DNA from: Mycobacterium noviomagense
GTDB lineage: Bacteria; Actinomycetota; Actinomycetes; Mycobacteriales; Mycobacteriaceae
Direction: 5' to 3'
DNA: 64,000 nucleotides
Assembly (NCBI RefSeq): GCF_010731635.1
Contig: NZ_AP022583.1
Coordinates: 2,728,001 to 2,792,000, forward strand
A program made the translations under genes and the position numbers. Below are positions 55,975 to 64,000 of the stretch, piece after piece. The notes beneath the pieces were generated by a model. That model made no database searches and had not been told where the DNA came from. It saw nothing but the letters and a program-made list of their open reading frames with translations. How positions within the stretch are numbered: the stretch's first letter is position 1; every line of letters begins with the position of its first letter.

Positions 55975-55990
55975 CCCGCCGATAGGCGGG
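55975..55990 (+). promoter_or_regulatory. hairpin in the rpsM leader
   Basis: CCCGCC and GGCGGG with a GATA loop, a perfect six-pair stem 45 nt before rpsM, within the 166-bp rpmJ-rpsM gap. In E. coli, S4 represses the alpha operon by binding the leader just upstream of rpsM. A similar role here is only a suggestion; no pseudoknot was modelled. Confidence 0.4.
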
Positions 55991-56034
55991 ACGGACTGGG
56001 ACCAGACCTCCGCAAAGAAAGAGGATTGCCACAC

Positions 56035-56409
56035 ATGGCCCGAGTTGTCGGCGTCGATCTGCCGCGCGATAAGCGCATGGAGGTCGCCCTGACCTATATC
56101 TACGGCATCGGCCGTACCCGTTCCAACGAGATCCTGTCCGCGACCGGCATCGACCGGGACCTGCGCACCAAGGACCTCACCGACGACCAGGTCACCAAGC
56201 TGCGTGACTACATCGAAGCCAACCTGAAGGTCGAGGGTGATCTGCGCCGCGAGGTGCAGGCCGACATTCGCCGCAAGATCGAGATCGGCTGCTACCAGGG
56301 CCTGCGCCACCGTCGTGGCCTGCCCGTGCGCGGCCAGCGGACCAAGACCAACGCGCGCACCCGCAAGGGGCCCAAGCGCACCATCGCCGGCAAGAAGAAG
56401 GCCAGGTAA
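56035..56409 (+). CDS. rpsM: 30S ribosomal protein S13
   Basis: 124 residues from the ATG at 56035, preceded by AAAGAAAGAGGA; an upstream in-frame ATG at 56026 lacks similarity. [30 protein letters not shown] and the basic C-terminus with [14 protein letters not shown] that contacts the P-site tRNA. rpsK follows after 3 bp. Confidence 0.98.
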   Translation: MARVVGVDLPRDKRMEVALTYIYGIGRTRSNEILSATGIDRDLRTKDLTDDQVTKLRDYIEANLKVEGDLRREVQADIRRKIEIGCYQGLRHRRGLPVRGQRTKTNARTRKGPKRTIAGKKKAR

Positions 56410-56412
56410 GCC

Positions 56413-56826
56413 ATGCCACCCAAGAAGACCACCGCTGGGCCCAAGAAGGGGCAAAAGACCCGTCGGCGGGAAAAGAAGAACGTCCCGCACGGGGCGGCCC
56501 ACATCAAAAGCACGTTCAACAACACGATCGTGACGATCACCGATCCGCAGGGCAACGTCATCGCATGGGCGTCGTCGGGCCACGTCGGCTTCAAGGGATC
56601 GCGTAAGTCGACACCGTTCGCTGCCCAGCTGGCTGCCGAGAACGCCGCGCGCAAGGCCCAGGAGCACGGGGTGCGCAAGGTCGACGTGTTCGTCAAAGGT
56701 CCGGGCTCGGGCCGCGAGACCGCGATCCGGTCGCTGCAAGCCGCGGGTCTGGAGGTCGGTGCGATCGCCGACGTCACTCCCCAGCCGCACAACGGTTGCC
56801 GTCCGCCCAAGCGGCGTCGCGTCTAG
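56413..56826 (+). CDS. rpsK: 30S ribosomal protein S11
   Basis: 137 residues. [26 protein letters not shown] and [45 protein letters not shown] are fully typical. Forms part of the mRNA exit platform. The Lys/Pro-rich N-terminus is a mycobacterial trait. rpsD starts 15 bp later. Confidence 0.98.
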   Translation: MPPKKTTAGPKKGQKTRRREKKNVPHGAAHIKSTFNNTIVTITDPQGNVIAWASSGHVGFKGSRKSTPFAAQLAAENAARKAQEHGVRKVDVFVKGPGSGRETAIRSLQAAGLEVGAIADVTPQPHNGCRPPKRRRV

Positions 56827-56841
56827 GAGATACAAGAACCG

Positions 56842-57447
56842 ATGGCTCGTTACACCGGACCCGTTACCCGCAAATCGCGTCGGTTGCGCACCGACCTCGT
56901 CGGCGGCAGCCAGGCGTTCGAGAAGCGTCCCTATCCGCCCGGCCAGCACGGTCGCGCGCGGATCAAGGAAAGCGAATATCTGCTGCAGCTGCAGGAGAAG
57001 CAGAAGGCGCGCTTCACCTACGGCGTGATGGAAAAGCAGTTCCGTCGCTATTACGAAGAGGCGGTGCGGCGTCCCGGCAAGACCGGTGAGGAGCTGCTGC
57101 AGATCCTGGAAAGCCGGCTCGACAACGTGGTCTACCGCGCCGGGCTGGCGCGGACCCGCCGGCACGCCCGCCAACTGGTCAGCCACGGCCATTTCCTGGT
57201 CAACGGCGTCAAGGTCAACATCCCCAGCTACCGCGTCTCGCAGTACGACATTATCGACGTGCGGGACAAGTCGCTGAACACCGTGCCGTTTCAAATCGCA
57301 CGCGAGACCGCCGGTGATCGGCCGATCCCGAGCTGGCTGCAGGTGGTGGGGGAGCGGCAACGCATCTTGATCCACCAGCTGCCCGAGCGGGCGCAGATTG
57401 ACGTTCCGCTTTCCGAGCAGCTCATCGTCGAGTACTACTCGAAGTAA
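56842..57447 (+). CDS. rpsD: 30S ribosomal protein S4
   Basis: 201 residues. MARYTGPVTRKSRRLRTDLVG; the S4 RNA-binding domain with LESRLDNVVYRAGLARTRRHARQLVSHGHFLVNGVKVN. The N-terminal region has none of the four zinc Cys, so it is the C-minus form. Primary 16S rRNA binder and autoregulator of the alpha operon in other bacteria. A 72-bp gap follows before rpoA. Confidence 0.98.
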   Translation: MARYTGPVTRKSRRLRTDLVGGSQAFEKRPYPPGQHGRARIKESEYLLQLQEKQKARFTYGVMEKQFRRYYEEAVRRPGKTGEELLQILESRLDNVVYRAGLARTRRHARQLVSHGHFLVNGVKVNIPSYRVSQYDIIDVRDKSLNTVPFQIARETAGDRPIPSWLQVVGERQRILIHQLPERAQIDVPLSEQLIVEYYSK

Positions 57448-57510
57448 TACTTCCGTACCACCCGGTGCGGACTTAACGGCATCAAATAGCGGGTGCCGAG
57501 AAGGAGATAG

Positions 57511-58563
<1,053 letters not shown>

Positions 58564-58594
58564 CACGTTCTGATTCAAGACAGGAGCGTCTGCA

Positions 58595-59191
58595 ATGCCC
58601 AAGCCGACCAAGGGCCGTCATCTCGGCGGATCGTCGTCGCACCAGAAGGCGATTCTGGCCAACTTGGCCACCGCGCTGTTCGAGCACGGCCGGATCAAGA
58701 CCACCGAGCCCAAGGCGCGGGCGTTGCGGCCGTACGCGGAGAAGCTGATCACCCACGCCAAGAAGGGCACGCTGCACAATCGGCGCGAGGTGCTCAAGAA
58801 GATCCGCGACAAGGATGTGGTGCACACCCTGTTCGCCGAGATTGGTCCGCACTTCGCCGACCGCAACGGTGGCTACACCCGCATCATCAAGGTCGAGCCC
58901 CGCAAGGGCGACAACGCCCCTATGGCGGTGATCGAACTGGTGCAGGAGAAGACGGTAACCGCAGAGGCCAACCGGGCTCGGCGGGTGGCGGTGGCGCAGG
59001 CCAAGAGCAAGCAGTCGGAGTCGAAGGAAGCGGCGGCCGCGGCTGCACCGCAAGCGGCGGTGGAGCCGGAGGCAGTGGTCGGCGAGGATGCTGCGGAGGC
59101 CGATAGCGGCCAGGCCGCTGAGGCCGAAAGCGCGGAGGTTGCCCCGGCTGCCGAAGCCGAAGCGACTGAGCAGGCCGACGACGAGTCCTGA
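58595..59191 (+). CDS. rplQ: 50S ribosomal protein L17 with mycobacterial C-terminal tail
   Basis: 198 residues. The L17 fold occupies 1-120 ([66 protein letters not shown]). Residues 140-198 are an Ala/Glu-rich tail typical of mycobacteria. End of the ribosomal part of the alpha operon; a strong hairpin begins 10 bp after the stop. Confidence 0.97.
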   Translation: MPKPTKGRHLGGSSSHQKAILANLATALFEHGRIKTTEPKARALRPYAEKLITHAKKGTLHNRREVLKKIRDKDVVHTLFAEIGPHFADRNGGYTRIIKVEPRKGDNAPMAVIELVQEKTVTAEANRARRVAVAQAKSKQSESKEAAAAAAPQAAVEPEAVVGEDAAEADSGQAAEAESAEVAPAAEAEATEQADDES

Positions 59192-59198
59192 CAACGTC

Positions 59199-60074
59199 AT
59201 GAACGTGCCCGCCATCGACGACGGTGGCGGGCACGTTCGTCTTCGGCTCGACATCGCCTATGACGGAACCGATTTCGCGGGCTGGGCGGTGCAAGCCGGT
59301 CACCGCACTGTGGCCGGTGTGCTGGATGAGGCGCTGTCGACGGTGTTCCGGACGCCGGTGCGCCTACATGCGGCGGGGCGCACCGACACCGGTGTGCATG
59401 CCACCGGACAGGTGGCTCATGTCGACGTCCCTGCAGAGGCGTTGCCCCATGCCTATCCGCGTGCACCGCGCCGCGCTGAACCCGAATTCCTGCCGCTGGT
59501 GCGGCGACTCGGCCGGTTTCTTCCTGTCGATGTCCGAGTACGCCAAATCAGTCGAGCCCCAAAGGGTTTCGACGCCCGCTTTTCGGCGCTGCGCCGCCAC
59601 TACATCTACCGGTTGACCACGGCCCCCTACGGTGCGGAGCCGGACCAGGCTCGCTATGTCACGGTGTGGCCGCGTGAGCTGGACGTCGAGGCGATGACTG
59701 CGGCGTCGCGAGAACTGCTCGGGTTACACGACTTCGCCGCGTTCTGCCGCCAGCGTGAGGGCGCCACCACCATCCGCGACCTACAGCGGCTGGACTGGTC
59801 GCGCGACGGGTATGCGATCACCGCGCAAGTCAGCGCCGATGCGTTCTGCTGGTCGATGGTGCGGTCGCTGGTCGGGGCGCTGCTGGCCGTGGGTGAACAC
59901 CGGCGCACCGCCGCCTGGTGCCGCGACCTGTTGAAGGTGACGTCCCGGTCGAGTGACTTCGCGGCCGCGCCGGCGCACGGTTTGACGCTGGTCGGGGTCG
60001 ACTATCCGCCCGAGGACCAGCTCGAGGCGCGCGTTCTGATCACCCGCGACCTGCGCTCACGCACGGACGACTAA
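59199..60074 (+). CDS. truA: tRNA pseudouridine(38-40) synthase
   Basis: 291 residues from the ATG at 59199. Conserved [19 protein letters not shown]; catalytic Asp in [32 protein letters not shown]. It modifies the anticodon arm of many tRNAs. The first 12 codons are covered by a 13-bp perfect hairpin. A GTG at 59205 is another possible start. Last gene of the operon; its stop overlaps the convergent cutinase by 4 bp. Confidence 0.93.
   Translation: MNVPAIDDGGGHVRLRLDIAYDGTDFAGWAVQAGHRTVAGVLDEALSTVFRTPVRLHAAGRTDTGVHATGQVAHVDVPAEALPHAYPRAPRRAEPEFLPLVRRLGRFLPVDVRVRQISRAPKGFDARFSALRRHYIYRLTTAPYGAEPDQARYVTVWPRELDVEAMTAASRELLGLHDFAAFCRQREGATTIRDLQRLDWSRDGYAITAQVSADAFCWSMVRSLVGALLAVGEHRRTAAWCRDLLKVTSRSSDFAAAPAHGLTLVGVDYPPEDQLEARVLITRDLRSRTDD
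59202..59237 (+). terminator. strong hairpin between rplQ and truA
   Basis: AACGTGCCCGCCA (59202-59214) pairs perfectly with TGGCGGGCACGTT (59225-59237) around a 10-nt loop. It starts 10 nt after the rplQ stop, like an intrinsic terminator, but has no long U-tract and lies inside the truA 5' coding end. It might attenuate truA or protect the mRNA 3' end. Confidence 0.55.
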
Positions 60075-60712
60075 ACCCTGGCGGCGACGAAACGCGCCGC
60101 CTGAGTGGTCATCGTGGGCACGTAGCCGGTGTGGGCGCTCCAGGTGTTGCCATTCGAGCAGACCGGGTCACCGCCGGTGCACAGGTCGATGGTCTTGGCC
60201 GTGTATTGCGGACTCAGGCTGCTCAGGACCCCGCCCAAATGATCCGACGGGTTGCCGAAGACCGCGACCGCCGCGACATGATCAGCCACGTCGGGCGGCA
60301 ACGGCCGCGTGAAGCCCACGCCCCCCACCGGCGCGGCGGTGACGATGTCGACCACCGCGGCGCCCTGCGAATAGCCGCCGAGCACCAGCTTGGTGTCCGG
60401 GCATTTGTTGGCCATGTCCTGGAGGTGTCCACTGGCGTCGTTGGCGCCGGTTGTAGCCGCAAGGAAGTTGTAGCTGGCCGGGTAACTGACCCCGTACGTC
60501 CCGACGGATTTGCCCGGCATCTGCGAGCGCAGTGAACTGACGAAGGCATTGCCGACACTGCCGATGCCGGGTGGCTCGCCGGTGCCCCGGGCGAATACCA
60601 CCTCGACATCCGGGCACGCCGCCGCGGCTGCCGGGCTCGACGTGAACGCGGGCACCGCCAGTGCGACAAACATCAGCAGACCGGACAGCGCCGCGGCCGG
60701 GCGGAACCTCAT
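60071..60712 (-). CDS. secreted cutinase-family esterase
   Basis: 213 residues. Sec signal peptide ([23 protein letters not shown], cleavage near Ala-Ala around residue 31). Alpha/beta-hydrolase cutinase: [19 protein letters not shown]; nucleophile Ser in [13 protein letters not shown]; Cys pairs CPD...CPDTK and [13 protein letters not shown]; His in WSAHTGYVP. Corresponds in place to cut4 (Rv3452) or its neighbour. Mycobacterial Culp enzymes cleave esters, not plant cutin. Confidence 0.92.
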   Translation of the reverse strand: MRFRPAAALSGLLMFVALAVPAFTSSPAAAAACPDVEVVFARGTGEPPGIGSVGNAFVSSLRSQMPGKSVGTYGVSYPASYNFLAATTGANDASGHLQDMANKCPDTKLVLGGYSQGAAVVDIVTAAPVGGVGFTRPLPPDVADHVAAVAVFGNPSDHLGGVLSSLSPQYTAKTIDLCTGGDPVCSNGNTWSAHTGYVPTMTTQAARFVAARV

Positions 60713-60743
60713 GCCCGATGTATCGGGCGCTGTGACCGGCGCG

Positions 60744-61562
60744 TTACCGAACGACGGTTCGTGACGCGATGTCCGAACCGGCGGTCGATCCGGGGCCGAG
60801 CGGCGACCCCGGGCCCGGGGTCACGCTGGGCCAGGGCAGCGAGCCCGGTCCGGCGGTTAGCAGCTTGGCCGCGATGAACGTCGCAGCCTGGGTGGTGTAG
60901 GTGGGCACATAACCGTCGGTGTGGTCGCTCCACTCGTTGCCGGGACCCGCGTGGCAGATCGGGTCTCCCGGGTTGCACAGGTCGATGGCTTTGGCCCCCA
61001 GCAGCTGACTCTGGCTGGAAATCGGGGTACCCGAGCGGTCGGCGATATTGCCGAAGGTGGCAAGGGCGGTGATGTTGTCGACATATTGCGGGGGCAGCGA
61101 ACTACCCCAGGTCACGCCACCGACGGGAACGCCGGCGACGATGTCCATCACCGATGCGCCCTGCGAGTACCCACCGAGCACGATCTTGCTGTTCGGGCAG
61201 GCTTGGACCACGTCTTTGACCCGCTTGATGGTGTCGTTGGCGCCATCGCCGCCGCCCAGCTGCAGTTTGCCGGCGGGATAGTTCACGCCGTAGGCGTCGA
61301 TGTTGAGTCCGGTCTGCTGGCGCAGCGAGTCGACCAGAGCTTGTCCGACGCGCCCGACCCCGGCCGGCTCGCTGGTACCGCGGGCGAAGATCACTTCGAC
61401 ATCGGGGCAATCGACCGCGGATGCTGTTGGCACGGTTGCTGAAATGGCGCTCGATGCGCCCAGCACGACGCCGGCGGCCACCGCCGCGGCGGCGCCCAAT
61501 CCGGCCCAGCGGCCCGCTGACCGTCGACGGTTCTGTGGAGCGCATAAGTCGTGGTTGTGCAC
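60744..61562 (-). CDS. secreted cutinase-family esterase with Pro/Gly-rich tail
   Basis: 272 residues, GTG start. N-terminal hydrophobic signal region ([22 protein letters not shown]) after a long basic n-region. Cutinase core [25 protein letters not shown]; Ser in [40 protein letters not shown] with Asp and His. The tail after residue 235 is rich in Pro, Gly and Ser. Tandem with the previous cutinase (31-bp gap), as in M. tuberculosis cut4-cut3. Confidence 0.92.
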   Translation of the reverse strand: MHNHDLCAPQNRRRSAGRWAGLGAAAAVAAGVVLGASSAISATVPTASAVDCPDVEVIFARGTSEPAGVGRVGQALVDSLRQQTGLNIDAYGVNYPAGKLQLGGGDGANDTIKRVKDVVQACPNSKIVLGGYSQGASVMDIVAGVPVGGVTWGSSLPPQYVDNITALATFGNIADRSGTPISSQSQLLGAKAIDLCNPGDPICHAGPGNEWSDHTDGYVPTYTTQAATFIAAKLLTAGPGSLPWPSVTPGPGSPLGPGSTAGSDIASRTVVR

Positions 61563-61748
61563 GCCGAAGATGGTACCGGTTCGCTGGGAATGAGGCTTAG
61601 TTGAACCGATCGGACGTCTGTGCTGTGGAAAGATGCGACGGCCGTTGCGGGTGTCCCCATATCGTGAAGCCGAGTCGGCGCGCGGGGGGGCGAACCGAAG
61701 GCGACGGCGAGTGAGCAGAGCTCACGAGTAAGGAGCCGAGCAAAATCA

Positions 61749-63182
61749 ATGGCATCGCAACCGACGACGCGGCTGCACGTCAGCGGGTATCGATTCCTGC
61801 TGCGCCGGCTTGAATGCGCGCTGCTGCGGCGCAACCTCAATACGGTCGACGAACCGATGCGCGCCCAGACGGCCTCATTCGCGTTAGGCTGTGTGCTGGC
61901 GATCGTCGTCGTCGCGGCGTGCGCAGTCCTTGCGTTTATGCGGCCGCACCCGGCGCTGGAAGGTGCGCCGATCGTCATGGGTCAGCAGTCCGGCGCACTC
62001 TACGTGCGAATGGGCGAGACCTGGCACCCGGTGCTGAACTTGGTTTCCGCTCAGCTGATCGCAGCGTCGAACACCAATCCACGCCCGGTGCGCGAGGTGG
62101 ATCTCGGCCGCATCAAACGTGGTCCCCTGCTCGGAATCCCGGGGGCTCCTGAGCTTGTCGGTGAACCACTGGGCGCCGGCGAATCAGGATGGGCGGTATG
62201 CGACACGGGTGGCGAGACTCCATCGAGCACCACCGTCGTCGTCGGTTCCACGGCCGGGCCGCTGTCTCGCCGGCTGGCCGCCGAGCAGACCATCCTGGCT
62301 ACACCCGAATCCCGTACACCGACATACCTGCTGTACAACGGACGTCGTGCCGTGCTCGATATGGCCGACCCGGCGATCGTGCGAGCACTGCGGTTGGACG
62401 GTGTTGTGCCACGCGTTGTTTCGCGGTCGTTGTTGAATGCGGTACCGGAGGTGCCGGCGATCACTGCGCCGCGAATCCCGGGCGCTGGCGGGCCTGGACC
62501 GGCAACCCTTCCTGGATTCCCGGTCGGCAGCGTGCTCCGCATCGCCCGCGCCGACAGCGACGAGTACTACGTGGTCTTGCGCGACGGCGTCCAGCGCATT
62601 GGCCCACTCGCTGCAGAGTTGTTGCGCCTCAACAACTCACACGGCGCGCGCACGATTGTTTCGGTGGCTCCGGATGTCATCGGCGCCAGCGCCGTTGTCA
62701 ATACTCTGCCAGTCGCCACGTTTCCCGGCTCGGCCCCAACACCCGTGGGCGCCGAGGAGACCACGCTCTGCTTGGCATGGGCGCAGGCAGGTTCCGGTCA
62801 CGCCGACCTTCATTTCTTGACAGGCGGACTTCCCGTGCCAGCCGGGCAGGCGCCCGTGGCGCTGGCGCAGGCCGACGGACAAGGGCCGGCTGTGGACGCG
62901 GTCTACGTTCCGCCGGCCCGCAGCGCCTATGTGCGTCCCGCCGGTCTATCCGGTCACCCGACGCCCAGCGGCACCCGCTATTTCGTCGCCGACACCGGGG
63001 TGCGGTTCGCCGTGCACGACGACGAGGCGGCCCACGCCCTCGGCCTTGCGGCGGCGGTAGCTGCACCGTGGCCGGTGCTGGCCACGTTGCCCGAGGGACC
63101 GGAACTCAGTAGGCAAAACGCCTCAGTCGCACGCGATGTCGTCGTCGCTACCGGCGGCGGGCGGAGACCGAAACCGCCGTAG
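61749..63182 (+). CDS. eccB4: ESX-4 type VII secretion protein EccB4
   Basis: 477 residues. Cytosolic N-terminus (LHVSGYRFLLRRLECALLRRN), one transmembrane helix at about 43-65, then a large periplasmic domain with the repeated R1-R4 fold typical of EccB (VMGQQSGALYVRMGETWHPVLNLVSAQLI). Structural part of the ESX-4 membrane complex. Convergent overlap of 60 bp with mycP4, the same arrangement as Rv3450c/Rv3449. The 186-bp region upstream holds the divergent promoters of eccB4 and the cutinase. Confidence 0.94.
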   Translation: MASQPTTRLHVSGYRFLLRRLECALLRRNLNTVDEPMRAQTASFALGCVLAIVVVAACAVLAFMRPHPALEGAPIVMGQQSGALYVRMGETWHPVLNLVSAQLIAASNTNPRPVREVDLGRIKRGPLLGIPGAPELVGEPLGAGESGWAVCDTGGETPSSTTVVVGSTAGPLSRRLAAEQTILATPESRTPTYLLYNGRRAVLDMADPAIVRALRLDGVVPRVVSRSLLNAVPEVPAITAPRIPGAGGPGPATLPGFPVGSVLRIARADSDEYYVVLRDGVQRIGPLAAELLRLNNSHGARTIVSVAPDVIGASAVVNTLPVATFPGSAPTPVGAEETTLCLAWAQAGSGHADLHFLTGGLPVPAGQAPVALAQADGQGPAVDAVYVPPARSAYVRPAGLSGHPTPSGTRYFVADTGVRFAVHDDEAAHALGLAAAVAAPWPVLATLPEGPELSRQNASVARDVVVATGGGRRPKPP

Positions 63183-64000
63183 GCTTTTCGCGGTCGCGCT
63201 GCCGGTGCTCACCGCCGCGGCAAGCACCACGACGCAGATCGCCGCGCCGGTGACCGCGATCTGACTGGCGGTGCGGTGGCGCCTTGGCGGCACGGCAGGT
63301 GCCGGAATCGCCACCGGATTCTCCGGCGGTGGGCGGGTAGTGGTGGTCGGTGGCGCGTCGGTGCTGACCGCCGCCATCGCGTCGATGACTCCGTTGCCGA
63401 CGACGGGATTCCATCCGCCGGGCGGGCGGTGTGCGGTGGCCTCGATGCGCTTCATAACCTGGCGTGCGGTCAACGTCGGGAAGCGCGATCGGATCAACGC
63501 CGCCAGTCCACTGACGACGGGTGCGGCGTAACTGGTGCCGGACAGCGGTGCCGGGCCGCTTTGGCTGACAATTGAATTCACCATCCCGTCACCCACAGGG
63601 CTGAGCGATGTCACGGCCTCACCCGGGGCTGCCACATCCACCCACGGTCCGGCGATGCTGAACGCCGACGGGTCGCCTTGCGCGTTTACCGAACCCACAG
63701 TCAGGACATAGTCGTCGTACCACGCCGGGCTGACCGCGACCGCCACGGTGTCCCAGGTTGGTTGCGGGGGCTGAGCCGGGCATTGTCCCGCACCGCCGGT
63801 GTTTCCTGCCGCGGCCACCACGACGGCGTTCTTGACATCAACCGCGTACGCCAGCGCGGCTCCGAGAGACCTGTCGTCAAAGGTGGATTCGGCCGGCATG
63901 CACGCGACCGTCGATATGTTGATCACCGCTGCACCCAGATCCGCGGCCGTCCGCACGGCCTTGGCCATCGTGTCCACGTCACCGACGCCTGTGCTGGATC
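63123..64000 (-). CDS. mycP4: ESX-4 mycosin, subtilisin-like protease MycP4 (5' end outside the window)
   Basis: C-terminal 292 residues of a type VII mycosin. The N-terminal signal peptide, catalytic Asp and His lie beyond the right edge. Seen here: oxyanion Asn in AVVVAAAGNTGGAGQC, nucleophile Ser in PLSGTSYAAPVVSGLAAL, a Thr/Pro-rich linker (TTTTRPPPE), and a C-terminal transmembrane helix (IAVTGAAICVVVLAAAV). It stabilises and processes the ESX membrane complex. Reads off the end of the window. Confidence 0.93.
   Translation of the reverse strand, partial: SSTGVGDVDTMAKAVRTAADLGAAVINISTVACMPAESTFDDRSLGAALAYAVDVKNAVVVAAAGNTGGAGQCPAQPPQPTWDTVAVAVSPAWYDDYVLTVGSVNAQGDPSAFSIAGPWVDVAAPGEAVTSLSPVGDGMVNSIVSQSGPAPLSGTSYAAPVVSGLAALIRSRFPTLTARQVMKRIEATAHRPPGGWNPVVGNGVIDAMAAVSTDAPPTTTTRPPPENPVAIPAPAVPPRRHRTASQIAVTGAAICVVVLAAAVSTGSATAKSLRRFRSPPAAGSDDDIACD

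Noticed and set aside
59088..59198. Earlier ATG start for truA at 59088
   Set aside because: It lies inside the rplQ coding region and adds residues unrelated to TruA; the ATG at 59199 after the rplQ stop fits better.

Overview
The window is a high-GC actinobacterial chromosome segment that I read as Mycobacterium, most likely a non-tuberculous species. The reasons are the spc and alpha ribosomal operons with mycobacterial-type proteins (Z-type S14, 183-residue adenylate kinase, long C-terminal tails on L17), sigL-rslA, the UPF0677 methyltransferase family, mmsA-fadE9-mmsB, a 13E12-family HNH gene beside rmlC-rmlB, two cutinases, and ESX-4 eccB4/mycP4. No species is assigned.

Layout. 1-3087: end of rplE, then rpsN, rpsH, rplF, rplR, rpsE, rpmD, rplO. 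3084-13127: accessory stretch with a frameshifted serine-hydrolase pseudogene, an F420-type oxidoreductase, sppA, two UPF0677 methyltransferases, a decayed IS30-family element, an SDR/alcohol dehydrogenase pair and a methyltransferase. 13201-17738: AraC regulator, VapBC toxin-antitoxin, and the fucA/serA2/xylB sugar-acid group. 17719-21437: four tandem UPF0677 methyltransferases. 21735-25836: secY-adk-map, then sigL-rslA with a recognisable SigL promoter and an odd 25-codon ORF that bridges the two genes.

25843-33492 looks like a small-molecule biosynthetic locus: berberine-bridge-type FAD oxidoreductase, flavin monooxygenase, thiamine-diphosphate enzyme, SRPBCC-like protein, KAS III-like enzyme with Asn where the catalytic His should be, HisC-like aminotransferase and a VOC protein. 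33587-40279: MarR regulator, two-component system, HAD protein and valine catabolism (mmsB, fadE9, mmsA) with a 20-bp perfect palindrome upstream. 40415-43501: tightly coupled operon of ECF sigma factor, membrane-anchored Rieske protein, Met-rich cupredoxin lipoprotein, Tat metallophosphoesterase and membrane protein. I regard this as the best candidate for an under-described system: a Rieske protein laid out like an anti-sigma factor. 43555-50782: a second metabolite-like block (FAD monooxygenase, DUF4389-like protein, ABC exporter, second copy of the SRPBCC-like protein, O-methyltransferase).

50754-55223: small membrane protein, a 13E12-family HNH gene broken by one in-frame amber codon, rmlC, rmlB and an F420-type oxidoreductase. 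55476-60074: alpha operon infA, rpmJ, rpsM, rpsK, rpsD, rpoA, rplQ and truA. 60071-64000: two cutinases, eccB4 and the 3' part of mycP4. The spc and alpha operons, far apart in M. tuberculosis, lie only about 31 kb apart here.
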